DNA of 32,799 bases. It comes from Nostoc sp. CHAB 5836. Its GTDB lineage: Bacteria; Cyanobacteriota; Cyanobacteriia; Cyanobacteriales; Nostocaceae. Shown piece after piece: positions 23,835 through 31,737 of the stretch (the first letter of the stretch is position 1; every line of letters begins with the position of its first letter). Location: contig NZ_JAIVFV010000070.1 of the NCBI RefSeq assembly GCF_020829445.1, positions 1 through 32,799 on the forward strand. Reading direction: 5' to 3'. The notes beneath the pieces were generated by a model. The model made no database searches. It was not told the DNA's origin and was given only the letters and a program-made list of their open reading frames with translations. The translations under genes and the position numbers were made by a program.

Positions 23835-24875
23835 TCAAACGTTTTCAAAACCTTTAACGAGTTGCCGAGCATTTTCCCGTAAGGCTTCAACAAAATATCC
23901 ACCCTCTTGCACAAATAGTGTCGGTAGATTCAGAGAGCGAAGTATTCTAGCGATTTTATAGTATGAATTAGACTCCAGCGCAAAGCAACCCAGGGGATCA
24001 GATTTAAAGGTGTCGAAACCTGTCGCTACTACCAAAGCTTCAGCGTTGAACGATAACACCCTGCTGGCAGATTTTTCTAGAGCTTTTAGATAAAAAGCCT
24101 CATTGCTTCCTTTTGGCAGTGGAATGTTCAAGTTATATCCTTCGCCATCACCTGAGCCACATTCGTTTTCAAAGCCACTATAGAAGGGATAAAAATCTCT
24201 CGAATCGCCATGAATCGAGATTGTTAAAATATCGCTACGCTGATAAAAAATCTGCTGCGTACCGTTACCGTGATGCATATCAATATCAATAATTGCCACT
24301 CGGTCAAATTGCTTGCGAAGCTCAACAGCAGCAATGGCACTGTTATTCAAGAAACACATCCCCATTGCCATATCGCGGCAAGCATGATGTCCACTTGGTC
24401 TACACAAAGCATAAACAACCAGTTCCCCAGCTTTGATCCGAGATGTCGCTACAATCACCGCAGATACGCTACCTAGTGAATTTTCCCACGTGAATTCCCC
24501 GATTGGTGCCGCACAGTCAGCGATGTACCATCCCGCTAAAGCAACAGGGTTTTCGTTGAAGTTGACCATATGGCGGTTTGGGGAAATATTGGGAAATATT
24601 TCCGTGCTAGCATTCTGAATTTGTGACCAATGCGACCAAGCAACCTTGAGATAGTCAATATATTTAGTGTCGTGTACTGCAAGGATTGATTCGCGAAGCA
24701 TTGAGATGCAAAGTTCTGGCGGCGGTGCAAATTCTATTTCGCATCCTGCCTCCAATAACCCCAAAAGAATTTGCCGACCCCTTGACGCTACATCGGGGTG
24801 TTCGACGAAGCGTCCTCTTTGAAGAAATTGCGAAGGGCCTTGAGCTTCAAAGTATGGACTGACAATGACTTTCAT
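23835..24875 (-). CDS. HDAC-superfamily deacetylase, acetylpolyamine amidohydrolase-like
   Basis: A 346-residue zinc amidohydrolase of the histone-deacetylase fold. Bacterial members remove acetyl groups from acetylated polyamines or similar amines. Seen are CRPSGHHA (158-165; His163/His164 as the general base pair), CFLNNSAIAA (174-183), IIDIDMHHGNGTQ (195-207; zinc ligands Asp199 and His201), SIHGD, TGFDTFKSDP with the third ligand Asp288, and VQEGGY with Tyr327 as transition-state residue. N-terminal MKVIVSPYFEAQGP is close to acetylpolyamine amidohydrolases. The start at ATG 24875 is preferred over a frame extending 24 residues further. It is divergent from the 25002 gene, with 126 bases between. 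All catalytic residues are present. Confidence 0.9.
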   Translation of the reverse strand: MKVIVSPYFEAQGPSQFLQRGRFVEHPDVASRGRQILLGLLEAGCEIEFAPPPELCISMLRESILAVHDTKYIDYLKVAWSHWSQIQNASTEIFPNISPNRHMVNFNENPVALAGWYIADCAAPIGEFTWENSLGSVSAVIVATSRIKAGELVVYALCRPSGHHACRDMAMGMCFLNNSAIAAVELRKQFDRVAIIDIDMHHGNGTQQIFYQRSDILTISIHGDSRDFYPFYSGFENECGSGDGEGYNLNIPLPKGSNEAFYLKALEKSASRVLSFNAEALVVATGFDTFKSDPLGCFALESNSYYKIARILRSLNLPTLFVQEGGYFVEALRENARQLVKGFENV

Positions 24876-25001
24876 GTAGATAAAATAGTAAGAATTTCTA
24901 TTTTTAACGATTTCATGCTTTATTCCTACCCCTGCCAAGTCACTCAAAATAAAACTTTATACTTAAGAAAAGGGAATAAGTTTTAACAGGAGAGGAGAGC
25001 A

Positions 25002-26291
25002 ATGGCTCCCAGTCCCACCATCATGCAAGCTGTGGAACAACTGGGCTACCGTGTCACCGTTGGTGATGTGGCAACTCAGGCAGGATTGAAGGTCGCTGAA
25101 GCTAATCAAAGCTTGTTAGCTTTGGCATCAGATGCTGGCGGACATTTGCAAGTAGCGGATTCAGGTGATATAGTTTACCTTTTTCCACAAAATTTTCGAG
25201 CAATTTTGCGTAATAAATACTTCCGGTTACGATTGCAGGAATGGTGGCAAAAGGTCTGGAGTGTTCTGTTTTACCTGATTCGCATTTCTTTTGGAATTTT
25301 TCTAACTGTTTCCATCGCCCTGATAACTATTACCATCTTTATGATCATTACTGCTGCTAATTCAGACCGTGACGGGGACAATCGGGGCAGTAATTCCGGC
25401 GGTGGGGGCTTCTTCTATTTTCCAAATTTATTCTGGTATCTTAGCCCAAATTATGACACCCACTACCAGGAACGACGACGTGAAAGGCAGGAAGAAAGCA
25501 ATCTGAATTTCTTTGAAGCTGTGTTTTCGTTTTTGTTTGGCGATGGTAATCCTAACGCCAACTTAGAAGAACGTCGCTGGCAAGAAATTGCGACAGTGAT
25601 TCGGAGTAACCGTGGCGCAGTGGTAGCAGAACAAATTGCCCCATATTTGGATGATATTGGCGAGGGATATACAAAAGAGTACGAAGATTATATGCTGCCG
25701 GTTCTGACACGATTTAATGGGCAACCGACGGTAAGTCCAGAAGGGCAAATTGTTTATTACTTCCCAGAGTTGCAGGTGAGTGCAGTTAAAAAGCGCCGTC
25801 ATGCAATATCAGATCACTTAGAGGAATTTTCCTGGCGTTTTAGTGCCGCAAGTTCCGGGCAAATTATGCTGAGTGCTGGGTTAGGGGTACTAAATTTTGT
25901 TGGTGCTTTAGTACTGGGAAGTTTGTTGAGAGATGGCACTGTTGCTGCTCAATTAGGGGGACTGGTAGCTTTCGTGCAAGGAATTTATTGGCTACTATTG
26001 GCTTACGGAGCAGGTTTTTTGGGCATACCCTTATTGCGTTATTTCTGGATTGGGTGGCGTAATCGTAAAATAGGCGATCGCAACCGCGATCGCCTTTCCA
26101 GAGCAAGGCTATTGGCAAGCCCTGATGCACCTTTACAACAAAAAATCAACTATGCTCAACAATTTGCAACAGAAAAAGTTATTGGCAACGAAGATTTAGT
26201 GTATTCTAGCGAAACTGACTTACTCGACCAGGAAGTTGAGCGTTCTGCACAAATGGACGTTGAATGGCAACGGCGGTTAGACCAGTCATAA
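25002..26291 (+). CDS. Membrane protein with two winged-helix-like domains
   Basis: A 429-residue protein of unknown function, of a type I associate with cyanobacteria. Domain 1 (about 5-62) looks like a winged helix (YRVTVGDVATQAGLKVAEAN, then GDIVYLFPQNF). A membrane hairpin or long helix follows at about 88-118, then a Gly-rich loop (130-137). Domain 2 (about 190-256) repeats the pattern (WQEIATVIRSNRGAVVAEQI, then GQIVYYFPEL). Two more spans are at about 286-306 and 317-345, then a charged tail. The repeated G-x-IVY-x-FP wing suggests internal duplication. A strong GGAGAGGAG site precedes the ATG. Near residues 357-363 two HIP1 octamers close together encode GDRNRDR. No catalytic motif; possibly an assembly or regulatory factor of the thylakoid or plasma membrane. 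Confidence 0.75.
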   Translation: MAPSPTIMQAVEQLGYRVTVGDVATQAGLKVAEANQSLLALASDAGGHLQVADSGDIVYLFPQNFRAILRNKYFRLRLQEWWQKVWSVLFYLIRISFGIFLTVSIALITITIFMIITAANSDRDGDNRGSNSGGGGFFYFPNLFWYLSPNYDTHYQERRRERQEESNLNFFEAVFSFLFGDGNPNANLEERRWQEIATVIRSNRGAVVAEQIAPYLDDIGEGYTKEYEDYMLPVLTRFNGQPTVSPEGQIVYYFPELQVSAVKKRRHAISDHLEEFSWRFSAASSGQIMLSAGLGVLNFVGALVLGSLLRDGTVAAQLGGLVAFVQGIYWLLLAYGAGFLGIPLLRYFWIGWRNRKIGDRNRDRLSRARLLASPDAPLQQKINYAQQFATEKVIGNEDLVYSSETDLLDQEVERSAQMDVEWQRRLDQS

Positions 26292-26459
26292 GCCAATACT
26301 CTTGGGTTAAGGCTAAAACTCTGTTACAAAGTCAATTTTTTTAACGTAGACGCTTCGGCTTGCCGCAGGCTACCGTAAACACGAGTGCATCTCCCCCTGG
26401 GAGAAGGACGCAAAGGGCGCAAAGAGAAGGAAGAAATGCTTAACCCAAGCTTATTGAGT
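26292..26459. mobile_element. Inverted-repeat element related to 1795-1887
   Basis: Ends ATACTCTTGGGTTAAG (about 26295-26310) and CTTAACCCAAGCTTATTGAG (about 26439-26458) are imperfect inverted repeats. The left 90 bases, reversed, match 1795-1887 base for base over most positions (shared CTACGTTAAAAAAA, GAGTTTTA, CCTTAACCCAAG). The middle holds GCAGGCTACC and GACGCAAAGGGCGCAAAGAG-type repeats. Non-coding. Confidence 0.7.
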
Positions 26460-26734
26460 TCCCTCCCCGATTTCGGGGAGGGTTAGGGTGGGGTTCTTTA
26501 TTATGCAGCTTCATATTAAATTGGTATGATCATTTAAGTTGCATAATACCAGGGATAGAGCCGCTTACTACAAGCGAATCAGTCTGCAAAAATGAATGAC
26601 GATTAGCTTATAAGTAAGTCGGCAAGAATAAATCAAGCTATATTACGAAACGTAAATACACCTCAAACCCTTATAAATGACGAAGGACAAATGACAAATG
26701 ACAGCTTTAGCCAGTTAGCTTTATTTGCGTCGCT
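26460..26734. other. Intergenic region between convergent 25002 gene and lnt
   Basis: Contains a short CCCTCCCCGATTTCGGGGAGGG stem (about 26460-26485) that may terminate the upstream gene, and most of MITE copy C (26611-26741). No gene. Confidence 0.65.
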
Positions 26735-26741
26735 CTACTTA
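26611..26741. mobile_element. MITE family with internal AATGACA array, copy C (overlaps lnt stop)
   Basis: Left end TAAGTAAGTCGGCAAGAATA, interior TATTACGAAACGTAAATA, a short decayed array (AATGACGAAGGACAAATGAC), CTTTAGCCAGTTAGCTTTA, and right end GCGTCGCTCTACTTA. The right end covers the last codon and the TAG stop of lnt (26735-26737 on the minus strand). Confidence 0.85.
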
Positions 26742-28384
26742 AGTTGAATTACCAGCCAACATCCTCCAGAAGATATCAATAACAACGGTGTCAACCAATC
26801 ACCCCAATGCACATATAAAGTCTCTGTCTGTCGCCGATAAATTGTTTCAGCATGAGTTTCGTAGGTATTATATCCAGATATCCACAAAGTTCTGCCGTGA
26901 GGATCTACAAAGGCTGAATATCCCGTATTAGTTGCCCGTGCTGACCATCGATCAGTTTCAATTGCCCGCATGATATCTTGTGCATGATGCTGGAATGGCA
27001 TGGATGCACTGTAATGGGCATCATTAGAAGAACTAAGGATAAATTGCCCACCCATAGCAGCTTGACGACGAAATTGTTCAGGAAAAGCAGATTCGTAACA
27101 TATACTAGCGATCGCCCGACCAAATGGAGTGTCAAATAGCTGATTTGCTGAACCAGCAACTTGGTGTGCCTCCAAAGGCGACAAGCGCTGAACTAACCCA
27201 CCTAAAATCCCTTCAAAGGGGATATATTCTCCCAGAGGTACTAGTTTGGCTTTATCGTAGCGGCTGACAATTTCACCTTTACCATTAAAAGTAAACAAGC
27301 TAATTGTATAACTGTCTCCTCGTTCACCAAAAGCCCCAATCCAAGCAATTACGCCCTTTTGTTTCACGGCTGCAACTAAGGCAGTTAAGAGCAAGTTACG
27401 CTGGAAAATAGGTAAGGCTCCTTCTGGGGTGAGGACTGCATCTACACCTTCATTAGCTAAAGTTATATACCCACTAGTGTAATTTTCTTGGGCGCGACGA
27501 AACCCTTCGGAACTTTGTAAAAGTCGGTTTGGGATATTACCCTGAATAATCCCCACTTTCAAGGCTGCCTCTGGTGCTTGGGCGATGGGACGGCTATATA
27601 AGATAAAACCGATGAGGTGTAAGGTAATTAATAGTCCTGTGGCGCTAGCTAAATATCTATTAACGAACCACAGAGGCGCAAAGAACCCAGAGGAAATTTT
27701 CTCAGCGCTCTCTGTGTCTCTGCGGTTCGTCCATCCTTCCGCAATTAACCCATTCACAGCAACTATTGCTGCTGTCACACTATTAGGCCCGGAAAGTTGA
27801 CCTAGGTGTACAATTACGAGATTATGCGGACTTTGTGTGTAAGCAAGGGAACTCCACCACAAAGGCCCGGCACTCCACAGACTCTCTAAGCCGCACCAAA
27901 CTGCTGTACCAATTAGTATACGTAACCAAGGTTGTTGTCCCCCCAAGCGAGCCATCACAGCTGCCCAAATAGCGACAAATATCCCTCCCAAGACACTGAT
28001 AAATCCCCAACAAAAAAGGGTAATTGCCAAACTCGGCAACCACGGAACGCCCAACCAAGTCATTGGGTGAATTCCCGTAATCCAGGATAGGGCGATACCG
28101 TGATAACCGATACCCCAGAGGAGGGCGGGGGGAGCAGGGGGGGATGAGGGGGATGAGGGGGATGAGGGAGATGGGGGGGCAGGGGGGGATTGGCTTTTGC
28201 GTTTGGCTGAAGTGAGAATTAGTACCCACAGGGGGACTAGGGCAATCCAAGCCAAGAACCATGCACCTACTGGGGCTACGGTTAGGCCCATTAAAATGCC
28301 GCTAGCTAAGGCAATTAAATAAGGGAGTAAGGCGGTTAACCTCTCCCCCTGCTTTTTACTCTGCTTCTTCTGCATCGCCAGCAT
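26735..28384 (-). CDS. lnt: Lnt, apolipoprotein N-acyltransferase
   Basis: A 549-residue polytopic enzyme that adds the third acyl chain to lipoproteins at the plasma membrane. Membrane helices fill residues 15-60, 88-215 and 248-265. The nitrilase domain starts near 275 and has the triad Glu321 ([10 protein letters not shown]), Lys378 ([17 protein letters not shown]) and Cys429 (ICYESAFPE), followed by [16 protein letters not shown]; one helix closes the C-terminus. The ATG at 28384 (or 28375) lies within the last codons of gyrA, so the two overlap by about 29 bases. Two repeats lie in frame: a Pro/Ser run at 66-87 from the GGGGATGAG array, and residues 220-243 from a roughly 68-base palindrome (27663-27730). 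The stop codon comes from a MITE end. The catalytic set is intact. Confidence 0.93.
   Translation of the reverse strand: MLAMQKKQSKKQGERLTALLPYLIALASGILMGLTVAPVGAWFLAWIALVPLWVLILTSAKRKSQSPPAPPSPSSPSSPSSPPAPPALLWGIGYHGIALSWITGIHPMTWLGVPWLPSLAITLFCWGFISVLGGIFVAIWAAVMARLGGQQPWLRILIGTAVWCGLESLWSAGPLWWSSLAYTQSPHNLVIVHLGQLSGPNSVTAAIVAVNGLIAEGWTNRRDTESAEKISSGFFAPLWFVNRYLASATGLLITLHLIGFILYSRPIAQAPEAALKVGIIQGNIPNRLLQSSEGFRRAQENYTSGYITLANEGVDAVLTPEGALPIFQRNLLLTALVAAVKQKGVIAWIGAFGERGDSYTISLFTFNGKGEIVSRYDKAKLVPLGEYIPFEGILGGLVQRLSPLEAHQVAGSANQLFDTPFGRAIASICYESAFPEQFRRQAAMGGQFILSSSNDAHYSASMPFQHHAQDIMRAIETDRWSARATNTGYSAFVDPHGRTLWISGYNTYETHAETIYRRQTETLYVHWGDWLTPLLLISSGGCWLVIQLK
27663..27730. repeat. Palindromic dispersed repeat inside lnt
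   Basis: Arms of about 30 bases, ACGAACCACAGAGGCGCAAA... and ...GTGTCTCTGCGGTTCGT, form an imperfect inverted repeat. The left arm resembles the GAACCACTCCAGGCGCAGAG start of the repeat at 1741. It stays in frame in lnt, between two membrane segments. Confidence 0.8.
28124..28189. repeat. GGGGATGAG tandem array inside lnt
   Basis: Three perfect units at 28140-28166 plus degenerate flanks. It is the complement of the CTCATCCCC array at 910-981. With a 9-base unit the frame is kept and the repeat encodes Pro-Ser-Ser triplets. Confidence 0.85.
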
Positions 28385-30962
28385 CAGGTGGAACTATTGC
28401 CACTCCGGTAATAGCGTCGTCTTCATCTAAACGCTGCACTCTTACCCCAGTTGCCGATCGCGATTGGATAGAAATCGCATTCACCGCTTGACGGATGATA
28501 ATACCGCGATTTGTCACCATCATGATTTCATCATCATCATTGTTGACAATGCGTAGGGTTGCCAACTTGTCTTTGTTTTTACGGTTTTTGAACTTGGTTG
28601 CCATTAAACCCTGACCAGCACGGTTTTGCAGGCGGAATTGGGCAACTGGTACGCGCTTACCATATCCTCCCATTGTAATTACCAACACCCAAGGGCCAAC
28701 AACGCCACTGCTAGGCACTTCTACGGATTCTTCATTAATTTCGGTAACTTCGATATCTTCTGTTTCGATAGTTTCGATATCTTCAATTTCGGCTTCTGTA
28801 ACTGTATCCAAAGTTTCAAGAATTGCTGCGGGCAGAATATCCATACCCACGAGTTCATCTTTATTTTTGAGTTTCATGGCTTTCACCCCACGAGTCGCCC
28901 TACTTAGAGGACGCAGTTGTTCGTGGTTGCACCGGAAGTTAATCGCCATCCCATTACGAGAACCAATGATTACACTGTCCTCTACTCTGGCGCGTCGCAC
29001 CCACCGGAGTTGGTCGCCTTCTTCTAAGGAAATGGCAATCAAGCCGTTGGCGCGAATATGACTAAAGGCTGCCAATTCGGTTTTCTTGATATTGCCGCCC
29101 TTAGTAAGCATAACCAAGTATTCTTCGTTGCTAAACTCGTCAACTGGTACAATGGAGGTGATTTTTTCCTCTTTGGGAATCGGTAGCATTTGGACAATTG
29201 GTGTCCCACGGCTGGTACGCGAACTAGCTGGAATTTGATAAGCTCTCAAGCAATAAACGACACCACGCTCACTAAAGAATAAAATACTGTCGTGATCGCA
29301 GCAAGTTAAGAAATGCTCAATGGTATCATCATCTTTCACCTTGGCTGCGGCTTTACCTCTGGTAGCACGGCTTTGCGCTTCAAAGGTGTTAACTGGCATC
29401 CGTTTGATGTAACCTTGCTCTGTCACCAAAATAATCGCTTTTTCATTGGCAATTAGGTCGCGGTCATCTAATTCTCCTTCCCCTGGTAGAATCACCGTGC
29501 GGCGGGGTGTGGCGAAGCTAGTTTTTAATTGTGCGACTTCGGTTTCAATGATTTCTAGCACTCTCTCCCGCCGTGCTAAAATATCTTGCAAGTCGGTAAT
29601 TTTCGCTTGTAATTCTTCGTGTTCTAGACGAATTTTGTCTGCTTCTAAGGCAGTCAACCGCCGCAATTGCATCTGCAAAATCGCATCTGCTTGCACTTCT
29701 GAGAGTCCGTAAGTTGTGATTAATTCGCCTTTAGCTGTGGGTGCATCTGGTGCATGGCGAATTAAGACAATAATTGGATCTAACTGAGACAGGGCAATTA
29801 ATAACCCTTGGAGGAGATGGTCGCGTTCCTCCGCTTTCCGCAGTTCGTAGCGGGTGCGTCTGGCAATGGATTCGATGCGGAAATCCAAAAAGACGGTTAA
29901 GAACTGCTTGAGGGTGAGTACTTGGGGTTCGCTATTCACCAACGCCAGCATATTTGCGCCGAAGTTGGCTTGCAGTGGCGTTTGCTTGTAGAGGTTGTTC
30001 AGAACGACGCGGGGATAAGCATCACGCTTGAGTTCGATGACAACCCGCATCCCGTCGCGATCGCTTTCATCGCGGATATCTGCGATGCCTTCTAGACGCT
30101 TCTCGTTGACCATTTCGGCAATTTTTTCAATCAGCGCCGCTTTGTTGGTTTGATAGGGCAATTCGGTGATGATAATTGCTTCTCTATCTGGACGTCCTCG
30201 CTGTTCAACGGTTTCAATGTTTGCGACACCACGCATGGTGATGGAACCACGCCCGGTGGTGTAAGCTTCTCGAATGGCTGATGTTCCTAAAATCTGCGCC
30301 CCAGTCGGAAAGTCTGGGCCGTGGACATACTGCATTAATTCCAGATCGGTGATTTCTGGATTGTGGATTACAGCCACCAAAGCATCAATCAATTCGCCCA
30401 AATTGTGAGGGGGAATGTTGGTAGCCATGCCCACGGCAATTCCAGAGGAACCGTTGAGTAATAATTGGGGAATCCGTGCTGGTAAAACTGTCGGTTCTTG
30501 CTGGGAACCGTCGAAGTTATCGGCAAAGTCTACGGTTTCATACTCAATGTCGTGGAGTAGACCAGCACTAGTTAAAGCTTGCAAGCGGCATTCTGTGTAC
30601 CGCATGGCGGCTGGTGGGTCGTTATCTACCGAACCAAAGTTACCATGTCCGTTAACTAAGGGCGATCGCATGGAAAAATCCTGGGCCATCCGCACCAGGG
30701 CATCATACACTGCCGTGTCGCCGTGGGGGTGATATTTACCCAGCACTTCCCCCACTACACGGGCGCATTTCTTAAAGGGGCGATCGTGAAGTAGACCTAG
30801 CTCGTGCATTGCGTAGAGAATGCGACGATGCACAGGTTTTAGACCATCCCTGGCATCTGGCAACGCCCGACCCACTATTACGCTCATGGCGTATTCCAGA
30901 TAAGACTGCGACATTTCAGTTCGCAAATCTATCGGGATAATCCTCTCCTGTGAGGTTGTCAT
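28356..30962 (-). CDS. gyrA: DNA gyrase subunit A
   Basis: An 868-residue type IIA topoisomerase A subunit; with GyrB it introduces negative supercoils. Seen are [25 protein letters not shown] (16-40), [17 protein letters not shown] (78-94, quinolone region with Thr83 and Asp87) and AAMRYTE with active-site Tyr122, the same numbering as E. coli. The C-terminal beta-pinwheel has repeated G-x-(I/V)-K blades. A GyrA-box-like QSRATRGK is present instead of the canonical QRRGGKG; parC/gyrA naming in cyanobacteria can be ambiguous, but the full-length pinwheel supports GyrA. A highly acidic Glu/Asp/Ile/Thr insert (28716-28807) separates two blades. Start ATG 30962 with AGGAGA upstream (minus strand). 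lnt overlaps its end. Confidence 0.93.
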   Translation of the reverse strand: MTTSQERIIPIDLRTEMSQSYLEYAMSVIVGRALPDARDGLKPVHRRILYAMHELGLLHDRPFKKCARVVGEVLGKYHPHGDTAVYDALVRMAQDFSMRSPLVNGHGNFGSVDNDPPAAMRYTECRLQALTSAGLLHDIEYETVDFADNFDGSQQEPTVLPARIPQLLLNGSSGIAVGMATNIPPHNLGELIDALVAVIHNPEITDLELMQYVHGPDFPTGAQILGTSAIREAYTTGRGSITMRGVANIETVEQRGRPDREAIIITELPYQTNKAALIEKIAEMVNEKRLEGIADIRDESDRDGMRVVIELKRDAYPRVVLNNLYKQTPLQANFGANMLALVNSEPQVLTLKQFLTVFLDFRIESIARRTRYELRKAEERDHLLQGLLIALSQLDPIIVLIRHAPDAPTAKGELITTYGLSEVQADAILQMQLRRLTALEADKIRLEHEELQAKITDLQDILARRERVLEIIETEVAQLKTSFATPRRTVILPGEGELDDRDLIANEKAIILVTEQGYIKRMPVNTFEAQSRATRGKAAAKVKDDDTIEHFLTCCDHDSILFFSERGVVYCLRAYQIPASSRTSRGTPIVQMLPIPKEEKITSIVPVDEFSNEEYLVMLTKGGNIKKTELAAFSHIRANGLIAISLEEGDQLRWVRRARVEDSVIIGSRNGMAINFRCNHEQLRPLSRATRGVKAMKLKNKDELVGMDILPAAILETLDTVTEAEIEDIETIETEDIEVTEINEESVEVPSSGVVGPWVLVITMGGYGKRVPVAQFRLQNRAGQGLMATKFKNRKNKDKLATLRIVNNDDDEIMMVTNRGIIIRQAVNAISIQSRSATGVRVQRLDEDDAITGVAIVPPDAGDAEEAE

Positions 30963-31249
30963 AACCTAAAAATCTCCAAAAATCGTAGATTTTAGCTTTT
31001 TTACTCAACAAAGCGCAAAATTATTCTAAATTGCTCTTGAATAATTGCCATATTTTGATACAATTCTAACATATATTGCCTTTTTATGGCTGGATGGCTA
31101 ACCCAAGTATCTAGCAAATAAGTAGTATAATAAATCACGATTAAAAATAATTACAGGTAGCTTTGACAAAACAGTGGAGGTAATCACAACAGGACTGCTT
31201 TGCAACCCAACTGAACCTACAACTTCAAAAAATCGTTGCAAAGATCATC

Positions 31250-31420
31250 TAAGTAGGTCGGCGCAATTAAAGCTAACTGGCTAAGGCTGTCAGCCCCTTC
31301 GGGGAAGTCAAAAGTCAAAAGTCAAAAGTCATTTGTCCTAAGTCAATTGGTCACTAGTAAAGATTTTAAGGCTATTTACGTTTCGTAACATACTTTGATT
31401 TTTTCGCGCCAACTTACTTA
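31250..31420. mobile_element. MITE family with internal heptamer array, copy B (inverted)
   Basis: Reverse orientation of copies A and C: left TAAGTAGGTCGGCGCAATTA, then AGCTAACTGGCTAAGGCTGTCA, three AAAAGTC units (about 31307-31331), GACTTTTG-free middle, ...AACATACTTTGATTTTTTCG, and right end CGCGCCAACTTACTTA. A GCCCCTTCGGGG stem (about 31289-31300) is extra to this copy. Confidence 0.88.
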
Positions 31421-31555
31421 TTGGTCGTTGTTCGGAATCTCAAAGACTAAATTTTGTGATCACTACAAACAGATAAGGGTTAGATATGGCGAAGCTATAA
31501 TCAAGTGCAAACGCGCACTTCCTTGACCTGGATTTCTCACCACATCTCATTAATT

Positions 31556-31640
31556 AAATAAGTAAAGAGTAAAGAGTAATAAGTAATAAGTAATGAGTAA
31601 AGAATCTTACTTATTACTTATTACTTATTACTTATTACTT
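31556..31640. repeat. Heptamer inverted array AGTAATA/TTACTTA
   Basis: Direct repeats AAGTAATAAGTAATAAGTAA are followed after about 20 bases by the complementary TTACTTATTACTTATTACTT, giving a long AT-only foldback. No gene. Confidence 0.85.
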
Positions 31641-31737
31641 CACCCGCGAGGGGAGCAGGGGAGCTTGTGAGAAATGCGGGTTGAGTCCATTCTAGGGTCA
31701 TGTGAATTGTATATTGGGAAATTAATACTTTTCCTGG

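Larger units (their letters stand above)
30963..31737. other. Repeat-rich intergenic region upstream of gyrA
   Basis: No gene. It should contain the gyrA promoter within the first 200 bases (AT-rich). A 9-base-arm stem CTTTGCAAC/GTTGCAAAG lies at 31198-31243, MITE copy B at 31250-31420, and a heptamer block at 31560-31640. Confidence 0.65.
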
